A DNA stretch of 48,699 nucleotides from JBBPXY01 sp038200435 (GTDB taxonomy: Bacteria; Actinomycetota; Thermoleophilia; Solirubrobacterales; Solirubrobacteraceae). The position numbers were made by a program, and so were the translations under genes. Below the pieces are notes generated by a model. That model was not told the DNA's origin. It saw nothing but the letters and a program-made list of their open reading frames with translations, and searched no databases. The DNA lies in contig JBBPXY010000067.1 in NCBI GenBank assembly GCA_038200435.1, forward strand, positions 1-48,699, in the 5' to 3' direction. This document shows positions 31,284 through 39,847 of the stretch, one piece after another. The first letter of the stretch is position 1, and each line of letters opens with the position of its first letter.

Positions 31284-31961
31284 ATGCAGCAGATCGCTCC
31301 TGATGTGTTTCACCTGCCGTTGATGCCGCGCAACGGGATCAACGTCTACCTGATCGGCAACGTCCTGGTGGACACCGGTGTAAGCGCCTCGGCCAAGAAG
31401 ATCCTTGCGGCGCTCGGCGGCCGCTCTGTGGAAGCGATCGCGTTCACCCACGCCCACGTCGACCATGCGGGCTCGGCGCGGCGAATCGCGGATGAGCTCG
31501 GGGTGCCGGTCTGGGTCGGCGCGGCCGATCGTGAGGCCACCGAGACCGGCAAGGGAGTCAAGAAGCCGGCCTTCGAGAGGCCGGGGCTCGCTCAGGTGGC
31601 AGACGCGATGGGCAAGTTCCCGGCGGTGCCGGTGGCCCGTGACCTGCGCGAGGGCGACGAGGTGGCGGCCGGCTTCACCGTCCTCGACACCCCGGGCCAT
31701 TCCCCCGGACACGTCTCGTACTGGCGCGAATCCGATCGCGTGCTGATCTGCGGCGACGTCTTCTTCAACATGCACGTCCTCACCACGGTGCCGGGGCTGC
31801 GTCAGCCCCCGGCGGCGTTCACACCCGACCCGGCGCAGAACCGCGAATCCGAGCGCAAGCTCGCGCGGCTCGAGCCGTCGGTGGTCGGCTTCGGGCACGG
31901 CCCCGTCCTGACCGGCGACGCCGCGGCGAAGATGAGCGCCTTCGTCGCGGCGCTCCCCTAG
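31284..31961 (+). CDS. metallo-beta-lactamase-fold hydrolase
   Basis: 225 residues. Zinc motif HxHxDH in FTHAHVDHAGSA, a further His in DTPGHSPGHVSYW, the bridging Asp in LICGDVFFN and the last His in VGFGHGPVLTG: all ligands of a dinuclear glyoxalase II-like or lactonase-like site are present. The N-terminus DVFHLPLMPRNGINVYLIGNVLVDTG is typical. The substrate is probably a thioester or lactone, plausible given the acyl-CoA dehydrogenase gene 10 nt upstream in the same operon. No signal peptide. Confidence 0.93.
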   Translation: MQQIAPDVFHLPLMPRNGINVYLIGNVLVDTGVSASAKKILAALGGRSVEAIAFTHAHVDHAGSARRIADELGVPVWVGAADREATETGKGVKKPAFERPGLAQVADAMGKFPAVPVARDLREGDEVAAGFTVLDTPGHSPGHVSYWRESDRVLICGDVFFNMHVLTTVPGLRQPPAAFTPDPAQNRESERKLARLEPSVVGFGHGPVLTGDAAAKMSAFVAALP

Positions 31962-31971
31962 GCCCTCTGCC

Positions 31972-33921
31972 CTAAGGACTCGGACCGAACGCCGGGCTGT
32001 TCGGGCTCAGACGCGACGCACTCTTCGCCACCGGAGCGGTGGCGGCGAGGCCGGCCGGCCACACGCCGTCCCTGATGCCCGCGTACACATCGCTCACGGT
32101 TTGGAAGGCGGGCTTGGGCCCGGTGAAGCGGTCGATGAGCCCCTTCATGTTCCAGGGCGGCGTCGGTTTCGGGTTGCCGCCGGCCCACCCCGGTTGCACG
32201 CGGAAGTCGCGCAACGCCCAAATCATTGCGCCCGCGATGTAGGGGCGTTGGGCGAATATCGCCAGCTGGTCGTGCAGATACTGCTGCTGGAACTCGTAGG
32301 TGCCCTTCTGCGTGACGTCTCCGCTGCGGTTGGCCTCGGCGCCGACCTCGGTGATCGCGATGGCCTGGGCAGGAAAGGTGGCGTGGTACTTGTCCAAGAA
32401 CGATCCGGACTGCGCAGTCGTGCCGCCGTACCAGCCGAAGTAGTCGTTGATGCCGTGCAGGTCGAACCGCTTGAGGACCGGGAACGACCGGTAGCGACCG
32501 TCGGAGTAGCGGTCGATCGCGACGAAGCGCGTGGGGTCGGCCGCCCGGATCGCCGTCACCGCGCCATCCAGGTACGCCGCCTGCCCGGCCGTGATGTCGG
32601 CGTTGAGCTCATTGGAGACCGCGTAGGTGAAGACCGAAGCGTGGTTGTGGTCGCGCTCGACCATCGCGCGATCCCACGAGATGCCTTGCCTGATTCGCGC
32701 GGGGTTATTCCAAGTGGAGTTGGGTGTCTGGTAGACCGGCACTTCGTCCCAAACGAGTAGCCCGAGGCGGTCGCAGAGCTCGAGGAACGCAGGATGCAGC
32801 GGGTAGTGGGAGCGCACGACGTTCGCGTGCAGCGCGAGGTAGTCGTTCGCGACCGTGTTCCACTGCGACGTGCCCCACGCCGAGCCGGCGTTGCGCGTGT
32901 CCTCGTGGTGGCTCGCCCCGTGCAGCAGAAGGGGCTTGTCGTTGAGGAACAGGCGGCCGGCGCTATTGCGCCGGAGCGTGCGAAGGCCCACGTTGAGGTC
33001 GACACCCGCGACGGGTTGGCCCTTCGTCGCGCGGTCGTCGACGTAGGCGCGCGTGCGGACGGGATACAGCGACGGGTGCTCGGGGCTCCACAACCGCGGG
33101 TTGGGCATCGGCAGCGTCGTCGAGAGCGTCACGCTGCGTCCGGCGCCGAGTTGACGCGGGTGGAACGTGATGAGGCGCTTGCCGACGCGTACCTTGATCC
33201 AGGCTCGCCAGCGGCGCGAGGTCAGCGACTTGAGCGTCGCGGTGACGCGCAGCGAGGCCGTACAAGCCGGGGCGCATCGCACGGTGGGCACCGCAGCGAT
33301 CTGAGAGATGTCCAGGTGGTCCAGGTGGCGCAGGTAGACCTCGCGGGAGATACCGCCGAAGTTCCACCATCCGTAGCGCGGCCGGCCCGTCACGGGGTCG
33401 GCGTTCCAGAAGGTCAGGTCGCGCGAAGTGTGGTGCGTGTCGACGCGCACGGTCAGCTGATTGCTCCCCTTGCGCAAGGAGAGCGCTCGCAGCTCGAACG
33501 GCAGGTAAGCGCCGTCGTGTGAACCGATGAACCGGCCGTTCAGCCATACGGATGCCCGACCGGTGACGGATTCGAAGCGCACGTTCCAGCGCCCCGTGCT
33601 CGGCGCCGTGAACTTCGCCCTGAACCAGCCGATCGACGGGGCGTCGTACGTGTTGTCCTTCGCGTTCCAGTTGAAGGGGATCCCCACGGGAGCCCAGCCG
33701 GCCGAGCCGGCGTCGCGCTCGTAGTGAGCACCCAGCCCCTGATCGTCAGGATCCATCCGGTAGCTCCAGTGCCCGCCGATGAGCAGACGGCCGGTCGGGC
33801 CGTCGTGGTAGACGGCATGACTGCTGAGGCCGGTGTCGGCTGCGCGCGCGTCGCCGCTCGCGGCGAGCACGACGAGCATCATCGCAAGGGCGACGGTCAG
33901 CAGCCGACGCGCAGTCGGCAC
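31972..33921 (-). CDS. secreted glycoside hydrolase family 2 protein
   Basis: 649 residues. A signal peptide (ARRLLTVALAMMLVVLAASGDARA) is followed by the GH2 sugar-binding jelly roll (YRMDPDD to about residue 210, with WLNGRFIGSHDGAYLPFE), an Ig-like domain (to about 330) and a TIM barrel (GASHHEDTRNAGSAWG, NVVRSHYPLHPAFLELCDRLGLLVWDEVPV). The acid/base is Glu438 (AVSNELNAD) and the nucleophile Glu525 (ITEVGAEA). It cleaves beta-galactosides, mannosides or glucuronides outside the cell; substrate not decided. It stands alone, convergent to the MBL gene, with a 14-bp palindrome about 44 bp upstream of the GTG start. Confidence 0.94.
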   Translation of the reverse strand: MPTARRLLTVALAMMLVVLAASGDARAADTGLSSHAVYHDGPTGRLLIGGHWSYRMDPDDQGLGAHYERDAGSAGWAPVGIPFNWNAKDNTYDAPSIGWFRAKFTAPSTGRWNVRFESVTGRASVWLNGRFIGSHDGAYLPFELRALSLRKGSNQLTVRVDTHHTSRDLTFWNADPVTGRPRYGWWNFGGISREVYLRHLDHLDISQIAAVPTVRCAPACTASLRVTATLKSLTSRRWRAWIKVRVGKRLITFHPRQLGAGRSVTLSTTLPMPNPRLWSPEHPSLYPVRTRAYVDDRATKGQPVAGVDLNVGLRTLRRNSAGRLFLNDKPLLLHGASHHEDTRNAGSAWGTSQWNTVANDYLALHANVVRSHYPLHPAFLELCDRLGLLVWDEVPVYQTPNSTWNNPARIRQGISWDRAMVERDHNHASVFTYAVSNELNADITAGQAAYLDGAVTAIRAADPTRFVAIDRYSDGRYRSFPVLKRFDLHGINDYFGWYGGTTAQSGSFLDKYHATFPAQAIAITEVGAEANRSGDVTQKGTYEFQQQYLHDQLAIFAQRPYIAGAMIWALRDFRVQPGWAGGNPKPTPPWNMKGLIDRFTGPKPAFQTVSDVYAGIRDGVWPAGLAATAPVAKSASRLSPNSPAFGPSP

Positions 33922-33964
33922 GGAGGTAGGACGAGCGAAGAGGATGAGAGGACGGGAGAGGTGC

Positions 33965-33978
33965 TGCTCCTAGGAGCA
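33965..33978. promoter_or_regulatory. 14-bp palindrome upstream of the GH2 gene
   Basis: TGCTCCTAGGAGCA is a perfect palindrome 44 bp upstream of the GH2 start, a plausible operator for an unlinked sugar-responsive regulator. Confidence 0.4.
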
Positions 33979-34103
33979 CGAACACAGCTCCGTACGCGAT
34001 GTTGCGGGTCGTTACTGCACGCGCGAGAAGGTGACACTCTGGCGCTCGAGGCGCTCGGTGAGGGCATCGCCCATGGCCTGCGCAGTCGTCACCCGGCCCG
34101 AGA

Positions 34104-34265
34104 CTACTCCGGGCCGGGCGGCTCGGGACGCTCGGGCTCGTCGGCCCGGACGGGCTGCCCGAACTCCGCACAGCCTTCGTTGCGGCACTCCCAGCCGTGC
34201 TCGGGCCCGGCCAATGCGGTGCTCGCGGGCTGGCCGCAGGAGGGACAGAGCGGGGGAGGAGTCAT
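34104..34265 (-). CDS. 53-residue zinc-ribbon protein
   Basis: A short minus-strand frame from ATG 34265 to TAG 34104. The protein opens with PPPLCPSCGQPAS and continues WECRNEGCAEFGQP, giving two Cys pairs (CPSC and CRNEGC), then an acidic Pro/Glu-rich tail (RADEPERPEPPGPE). The arrangement is a zinc ribbon of rubredoxin-like or transcription-factor type. TTTGAGGCC upstream is a weak ribosome site and a TAGGTT hexamer lies 9 nt before the ATG. Codon use is GC-rich at third positions, as in its neighbours. Function unknown; it lies between the GH2 gene and the large hydrolase gene. Confidence 0.65.
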   Translation of the reverse strand: MTPPPLCPSCGQPASTALAGPEHGWECRNEGCAEFGQPVRADEPERPEPPGPE

Positions 34266-34338
34266 GCGGCCTCAAACCTAGCGGCGGCAGGCGGGCAGCG
34301 CATGAAGCCCGCCAAGCGTGCTTCACTCTCCGACAAGG

Positions 34339-36837
34339 ATGAACGCGCGCGGGAGGAGCACTCAAACGCTGTTGGCTCCGCTACTCGCGGCGCTGCTGCT
34401 CGTCGCCCTCTCACCCGCCCCGGCGCAGGCCCGCACCTCGCGTGCGGCGGGCAACCCGTACGCGCTCTACAACGGCTGCTTCGGCCTTCGCTCCGCGGTG
34501 TCCAAGCGCTACACATCGCGCTCCGGCACCGGCTACACGGCCAACTCCACATCGCGCGGCGCCTTCCCGCTGAGGTTCAAGCCGACGGCGCTCGGCCGCT
34601 ACCTGCTGATCGGCCCGGACAAGACGTTCGTCGGCGTCGACGCCCAGGGCGCGGTGAGCCCCGCTTCGGCCCCCGCGACCGCGACGATCTGGCGTGTCAC
34701 CGGCTCGCGCCGCGGCCTCTTCGTGCTCACCTCGGTCTCCGACGGCCGCCGGCTCACACTCGGGAAGGGGCGCCGCCTCGTGCTTGCGCGTCCGGACAAC
34801 GCCCTCGGTCACCAGCACTTCGCCGCGGACAGGGCCCGCGGTTGCACGGTGCCGCCCGAGGCGCAGGTGAACGCGCACGGGAAGGCCTTCCGCGGTGCCA
34901 GCTCCTCCTCGGAGGTGCTCGGCACGATCGACGCGCACACGCATCTCACGGCGTTCGAGTTCATCGGCGGCGACTTTCACTGCGGCCGGCCCTGGGCGCC
35001 CTTCGGCGTCACCTTCGCGCTGCCCGACTGCGCGAGCATCCAGGGGCCGAAGGGCTCCGCGGCTCCCGTACAGAACTTCGTCGACTACGGGGAGCCCGTC
35101 CACCCCCACGACACCGTCGGCTGGCCGACGTTCCGCGACTGGCCCGGCCCGTCCAAGCTGAGCTACGAGGGCACCTATTACACGGGGCTCAAGCGCGCCT
35201 GGCTGGCCGGTCTGCGCGTGATGGTGACCGACCTCGTCGACAACGAAGCGCTCTGCGACATCATCCCCAAGAAGCACAACCCGTGTGACGACATGGCGAG
35301 CGTGCACATCCAGGCCCGCGACCTGAAGGCACTCGAGAACTACGTCGACGCGCAATCCGGCGGCCCGGGCAAGGGCTGGCTGCGGATCGTGACCAACCCG
35401 TTCCAGGCCCGCGCGGTCGTCAACCAGGGCAAGCTCGCGGTGGTCGAGGGTGTGGAGGTGTCCCGGATCTTCCATTGCGGCGAGCACAACCACGTCTCGG
35501 AATGCAGTCGCGCGCAAGTGGACGCCGGTCTGAGCGAGGTGCGGAAGCTCGGGGTCTCCTCGTTCTATCCCGTGCACAAGTTCGACAACGCGTTCGGCGG
35601 CACGAAGATGGACGGAGGCGCTACGGGCACGCTGATCAACGGCGGCAACCATCTCAAGACGGGTCACTTCTGGAACATCAAGACCTGCACCGGTCCGGCG
35701 CACGACTCTCAGCAGCTCACGCCGGAGACGGGCGGCTTCCCGAAGCTCGGCGCGACGCCCATGCGCGCCTTGCTGCCGAACGACGCAGTGCCGGTCTATC
35801 CCCCGGCACCGCACTGCAACCAGCAGGGTCTGACCTCGCTCGGCGAGTACGTCCTCAACCGCATGATGGATCGCCACTTCATCATCGAGATCGACCACAT
35901 GGACGTGAAGACGGGCGACAGGGCGCTTAGCTTGATCGAGAAGCGCCGCTACTCCGGCGTGGTCTCCCCGCACAACTGGTCCTCGCCCGAGCAATACCCG
36001 CGCATCTATCGCACGGGCGGGTTCGTCAACCCGATCGCGGGTTCGAGCCCGGAGGCGTTCGTCTCGCAGTGGCGCGAAGACCGCAAGCTGCGCAGCCCCA
36101 AGTTCAAGTTCGGGTTCGGGTACGGCTCCGACATCAACGGTCTCGCACATCAGAGCAACGCGACGAACGCGCATCCGGTGAAGTACCCGTTCCGCTCCCA
36201 CACGGGCCAGGTCAAGTTCGACAAGGAACGCTGGGGCCAGCGCGTGTTCGACCTGAACACCCAGGGGCTCTCCAGCTACGGGCAGTACGCCGACTGGCTG
36301 CAGGAGCTGCAGATCCTCGGCGGCCGGGCCATGATGAAGGACATGTTCACGGGCTCCGAGGCCTACCTGGAGACCTGGGAGCGCGCGTTCGGGGTGCCCA
36401 CGACACACTGCCGCCCTGCCCGTGAGAGCTTCGGCACTTCGGGCCTCGGTCGTGGCCTGCGGCTCGGCTCGAACGTGCGGGCTCTGCTGCTCAGCGCCGG
36501 CCAGCCCTCCACTCGTCCGGGGCGCTCCTTCCGCTACTGCGTCAAGGGCGGGGGTCGCGCCGCCACCGTCTTTGACTCGCGCGGCCATACGGCCTTCGTG
36601 GCCAGCACCGCGAGCGGCGACCGCGCGGCGGGCGTCGCTCCCGGCAGCTCGGCGGGGGCCCTGAGCGGGCGGACCGTGAGTGTTGGCGGCGGTGTTCTGG
36701 CCTCGCCGGCCCACGGCGGCACGCGCTTCGTGTACGGAGTGCGCGGCGGCCGGGTCCGGTGGGTCGCCGCCGCGAAGTCGTCCGAAGCACGTTCGGTCCG
36801 GCGCCTGCGCGCCGACGTTCGCGCCGCCGGAATCTAA
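34339..36837 (+). CDS. secreted TIM-barrel metal hydrolase, 832 residues
   Basis: 832 residues from ATG 34339. The signal peptide (LLAPLLAALLLVALSPAPAQA) is followed by a beta-rich N-terminal domain (about 35-185). The central domain (about 190-690) opens with VLGTIDAHTHLTAFEF, an HxH metal site as in amidohydrolases and membrane dipeptidases, and later has FHCGEHNH, FYPVHKFDNAFG, HFIIEIDHMD, GVVSPHNWSSP and GFGYGSDINGLAHQS (a likely last-strand Asp). The last about 140 residues form a further domain ending in a basic stretch. Many cysteines suggest disulfides. The family resembles uncharacterised secreted proteins in actinobacteria; substrate unknown. Confidence 0.78.
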   Translation: MNARGRSTQTLLAPLLAALLLVALSPAPAQARTSRAAGNPYALYNGCFGLRSAVSKRYTSRSGTGYTANSTSRGAFPLRFKPTALGRYLLIGPDKTFVGVDAQGAVSPASAPATATIWRVTGSRRGLFVLTSVSDGRRLTLGKGRRLVLARPDNALGHQHFAADRARGCTVPPEAQVNAHGKAFRGASSSSEVLGTIDAHTHLTAFEFIGGDFHCGRPWAPFGVTFALPDCASIQGPKGSAAPVQNFVDYGEPVHPHDTVGWPTFRDWPGPSKLSYEGTYYTGLKRAWLAGLRVMVTDLVDNEALCDIIPKKHNPCDDMASVHIQARDLKALENYVDAQSGGPGKGWLRIVTNPFQARAVVNQGKLAVVEGVEVSRIFHCGEHNHVSECSRAQVDAGLSEVRKLGVSSFYPVHKFDNAFGGTKMDGGATGTLINGGNHLKTGHFWNIKTCTGPAHDSQQLTPETGGFPKLGATPMRALLPNDAVPVYPPAPHCNQQGLTSLGEYVLNRMMDRHFIIEIDHMDVKTGDRALSLIEKRRYSGVVSPHNWSSPEQYPRIYRTGGFVNPIAGSSPEAFVSQWREDRKLRSPKFKFGFGYGSDINGLAHQSNATNAHPVKYPFRSHTGQVKFDKERWGQRVFDLNTQGLSSYGQYADWLQELQILGGRAMMKDMFTGSEAYLETWERAFGVPTTHCRPARESFGTSGLGRGLRLGSNVRALLLSAGQPSTRPGRSFRYCVKGGGRAATVFDSRGHTAFVASTASGDRAAGVAPGSSAGALSGRTVSVGGGVLASPAHGGTRFVYGVRGGRVRWVAAAKSSEARSVRRLRADVRAAGI

Positions 36838-36853
36838 GTCTCCGCGGGCCGGC

Positions 36854-36882
36854 TTGACCGTCCCAGCGGGACGGCGTAGGGT
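36854..36882 (+). promoter_or_regulatory. strong promoter with operator palindrome in the spacer
   Basis: TTGACC (36854-36859), 17 nt, TAGGGT (36877-36882). CCGTCCC-AGC-GGGACGG (36858-36874) is a perfect 7-bp inverted repeat filling the spacer and touching the -35. It drives the lipoprotein and probably the esterase gene. A repressor binding here would exclude RNA polymerase. Confidence 0.65.
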
Positions 36883-36935
36883 CGGCCTTCAGGCTCGTCG
36901 CTCGCGCGAGCGGCGCTTGCTCACGAGGGGGAACG

Positions 36936-37352
36936 ATGTCCGCGAAGTCTCTGTCCGGCCACCTGGGCGCGATGTTCACCGTCGCAGTTCTGATCGCCGG
37001 CTGCGGCAGCAGTTCGAAGAGCGACACGACGAGCCAGCCCGCGAGCTCGCCCTCATCCAGCACCTCGACGCCGAGCACCTCCACGCCGAGCACCTCCACG
37101 CCGAGCGCCTCGACGCCCGGCGGTACGAGCTCGGAGATCGTCAAGGGCGTGGAGGCAAAGTGCCTCGAGGCGCTGAAGAAGGTGCCCGCCGGGCCTGCGC
37201 GGCAGAGCGGGGAGGCCGCCTGCAAGGCGATCAGGACGCAGGACGCGAGCGGGCTGAAGGCGAGGCTTCGCAAGCAGTGCCTTGCCTTCGCGCAGAAGGC
37301 CCCCACCGGGGCGGCGCGCCAGCAGGCCGAGGCCGCCTGCGCAAAGCTGTAG
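36936..37352 (+). CDS. small lipoprotein with Ser/Thr/Pro repeat linker
   Basis: 138 residues with AGGGGG just before the ATG. Signal and lipobox: FTVAVLIAGC, then GSSSKS. A Ser/Thr/Pro-rich linker includes four STPST/STPSA repeats encoded by a 15-bp tandem repeat. The C-terminal about 70 residues are helical and have four Cys: KCLEAL, AACKAI, KQCLAF and AACAKL, spaced so that two helical hairpins could each be tied by disulfides (KVPAGPARQSGE and KAPTGAARQQAE are near-duplicates). It thus looks like an internally duplicated mini-domain. Function unknown; 10 nt before the esterase gene. Confidence 0.82.
   Translation: MSAKSLSGHLGAMFTVAVLIAGCGSSSKSDTTSQPASSPSSSTSTPSTSTPSTSTPSASTPGGTSSEIVKGVEAKCLEALKKVPAGPARQSGEAACKAIRTQDASGLKARLRKQCLAFAQKAPTGAARQQAEAACAKL
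37062..37118 (+). repeat. 15-bp tandem repeat in the lipoprotein linker
   Basis: Units at 37062-37076, 37077-37091 and 37092-37106 (consensus ACCTCSACGCCGAGC), plus a partial fourth to 37118. It is in frame and encodes Ser-Thr-Pro repeats, so it can change copy number without frameshift. Confidence 0.85.
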
Positions 37353-37362
37353 GCGTACCTCT

Positions 37363-39753
37363 ATGCTCCACAACGTGGAGCGGGGGGGCGTGCGCAGAGG
37401 GGTGATGGCTGCGGTGTTGGCCGTGGCTTGTGCTGCGCCTGCAGCTGCGCAGGCGGGGATCAGCCTCCCCGTGCTCTCCTCCCCGGAGGTGCCGGCGGGT
37501 GGTGGCACCTACCAGGGGCTCGCGCCCTCGCGCGACCCGGTCCGCCGGGTCGACGGGCGCACCGGCGACTGGCGCGGGCACGCCACCGGCTTCGGCGGCT
37601 CGAGCGTCCTCTCCTCCGGAGAGCTCGTCTACCAGGACCACATCTTCGACGCGTACGGCCCCGACAACGGCCAGGACGTCGCGAAGCTCGCCCTGTTCGA
37701 TCCGCTCGCCAAGACCTACCCCGAGACCTACCGGCTGGATCCGGCGCTGCAGTACGTCCCCGGCGAGTTCGGCATCCCCACGGGCCCGATCTCCTCCGAG
37801 ACGCACTACGGCGACGACCCACTCGAGACCGAAGCCGATCTATCCGAGGTGCGCGTCGGGTCCGACACGGCGCGCAACCTGTGGTTGCTCGCGCGCACGA
37901 CCACCATGAGCACGTCGCACAGCACCGCGCTCCTCGTGCTGCTCGACACCGCCCCCGGGTCAGTGGCGCGGACGATCCCGTTCAACTCTGGTTTGCACAC
38001 CTCGACGGCCGAGGTGGCGCTGCTGCTGACGGGCAACCGCGGGTGGTACGCCGACCTGCGCACCGGCAAGATCGCTGCGCTCCCGAGCGGGTCCGTCGCG
38101 ACCGACTCGCGTGGCTACGCCAACGCGGTCGAGGCGCGCATCCCGCGGCGCATCGGCGCCACCACTCTGCCCGCGCAAGTCGGAGTGGCGGTCGCCTCCG
38201 GCCTGCCCGATGGCAGCAAGGCGCAGCTGAAGAGCCTCCCGATCGCGCCCAACGTGGCCAACGTCGCATTCCGCACCCACGAGCCCTCGCGGGACTGGTG
38301 GGATCGCTCGCAGGGCCTGACGCTCGTGCAGGGCACGGTCGATCCCTTCTTCGCCCGCGCCGATCTTGGCTCGCTCGCGCGCGGAACCAACCAGCGCTAC
38401 CAGCCCGGACCCGGATACCACGACCGGCTCTTCCGCTCGACGGCCCGCATCTCGCAGGAGAAGGAGCTCGAGGGCACGCTTCAGCACTACGGCGTCTACC
38501 TGCCGAAGAGCTACCGCCCGTCGCAGCAGTCACCGCTGCAGTTCTGGTTCCACTTCCGCGGCGGCACCGCCCACATCGCGGCGGCCGTGATCCCGCGGGT
38601 GTTCAAGGACCTCGGCGAGGACGTCAACTCGATCGTCGTCTCCCCGCGCGGGCGCGGCACTTCCCGGTGGTACGTGGGGAAGGGCCACGTGGACTGGCGG
38701 GAGGTGTGGGCCGACGTCCATCGCACCTTCAGCGTCGATCGCCGGCGTACCTACATCGCCGGGCATTCGATGGGCGGCTGGGCCTCCTACCTGCTGCCGA
38801 TCCTCTATCCCGATCGCTTCGCCGCCGGCCTGCCCGCGTCGGCCCCCCCGACGCAGGGGGCGTACACAGGTGCTGACTTCGCGACCTGCGACAACTACAC
38901 GATCCCCGGGGCGGACGTGAAGCCCTGCTACACGGAGGCCAACGGCAGCGACCCGCGGGCTGAGCTGACTACACCCCTCCTGCCCAACATCCGGGAGATC
39001 CCCCTGGCGATCTACCACGGTGCGGCCGACGAGCTCGTGCCGGTCAGCGGCGTCGTGCGCCAGGTGCAGGCGATCCGGGCACTCGGGTACCGCTACCGCT
39101 TCTACCTCTTCCCCCATCAAGAGCACTACGGGCCGCCGATACAGGACCAGTGGGCCGAGGGGGCCCGCTACGAGCACCGCTTTGTCATGGATCCGAACCC
39201 GGCACATGTGACCTACATCCGCTCGCGCACGTTCGAGCGCGCGATCGAGCGCGTGCAGTCCGACGGAGTCCCGTTCGACTTCGACTTCGCCCAGGCCTAC
39301 TGGATGTCCGACCTCGATCTTGTGAATGAGAGTGACGTGAAGGGCATCGCGCACTTCGACGGGCGCTCGTTGGCGATCCCGGAGCGCGGCCACACGCTGG
39401 TGCCCGAAGCAGGCGCCCCCCAGACCGATCAGACGGGCCCCTACGCGATGACGGGCCAGGCGTGGAAGTCCACTCCGGGTCCGCTCGCGCGACCGGCGAA
39501 CGGCTTCGTCGTGAAGATCTCGGGCGCGAAGGGCGTGCGCCTCGACGTGCCGCGGATGCGGCTCTCGACCAAGCGGCGACTCACCGGCGACGTGACCACG
39601 GGCTGGCGCCTGCGCCTCGTGCTGCGCGGCCACTGGCCACGCAGGGTGTCGGCGAGCGTCAACGGCAAGCGCATCCGCGTACTGCGCCGCTCGCGCAACC
39701 TGGTGTTGGTGCTGCCGCGCGGGCGCGACCACTTGGTGATCAGCGCGCGCTGA
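37363..39753 (+). CDS. secreted alpha/beta-hydrolase, esterase/peptidase type
   Basis: About 796 residues. An N-terminal signal (VMAAVLAVACAAPAAAQAG) leads to a long beta-rich domain (about 35-375) without a known name, then an alpha/beta-hydrolase domain (about 380-620) with nucleophile Ser469 (IAGHSMGGWAS), Asp556 (GAADELVPV) and His588 (PHQEHYGPP). The domain resembles PHB depolymerase or prolyl-oligopeptidase-like esterases. A C-terminal beta-sandwich (about 680-796) ends with short basic strands. The start could be ATG 37363 or ATG 37405, the latter having AGAGGGG upstream. It follows the lipoprotein gene by 10 nt. Confidence 0.85.
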   Translation: MLHNVERGGVRRGVMAAVLAVACAAPAAAQAGISLPVLSSPEVPAGGGTYQGLAPSRDPVRRVDGRTGDWRGHATGFGGSSVLSSGELVYQDHIFDAYGPDNGQDVAKLALFDPLAKTYPETYRLDPALQYVPGEFGIPTGPISSETHYGDDPLETEADLSEVRVGSDTARNLWLLARTTTMSTSHSTALLVLLDTAPGSVARTIPFNSGLHTSTAEVALLLTGNRGWYADLRTGKIAALPSGSVATDSRGYANAVEARIPRRIGATTLPAQVGVAVASGLPDGSKAQLKSLPIAPNVANVAFRTHEPSRDWWDRSQGLTLVQGTVDPFFARADLGSLARGTNQRYQPGPGYHDRLFRSTARISQEKELEGTLQHYGVYLPKSYRPSQQSPLQFWFHFRGGTAHIAAAVIPRVFKDLGEDVNSIVVSPRGRGTSRWYVGKGHVDWREVWADVHRTFSVDRRRTYIAGHSMGGWASYLLPILYPDRFAAGLPASAPPTQGAYTGADFATCDNYTIPGADVKPCYTEANGSDPRAELTTPLLPNIREIPLAIYHGAADELVPVSGVVRQVQAIRALGYRYRFYLFPHQEHYGPPIQDQWAEGARYEHRFVMDPNPAHVTYIRSRTFERAIERVQSDGVPFDFDFAQAYWMSDLDLVNESDVKGIAHFDGRSLAIPERGHTLVPEAGAPQTDQTGPYAMTGQAWKSTPGPLARPANGFVVKISGAKGVRLDVPRMRLSTKRRLTGDVTTGWRLRLVLRGHWPRRVSASVNGKRIRVLRRSRNLVLVLPRGRDHLVISAR

Positions 39754-39847
39754 GCGGCCGGTCCCTCCTTCCCAGGAGTGTCGTACCGCGAGGCCCGGGG
39801 TAGGGCCATCGGTAGGGGTAACCACGTAGACGGGGTGAGGAGACGGG

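Noticed and set aside
34015..34095. A 26-codon minus-strand frame (start near 34093) after the 53-residue zinc-ribbon gene.
   Set aside because: Too short, no ribosome site and no recognisable feature, although it could be a truncated gene end.
34411..36714. A 767-residue minus-strand open frame opposite the large secreted hydrolase.
   Set aside because: GC-rich shadow frame; no signal peptide, motif or ribosome site, while the plus strand has clear domain motifs and a signal peptide.
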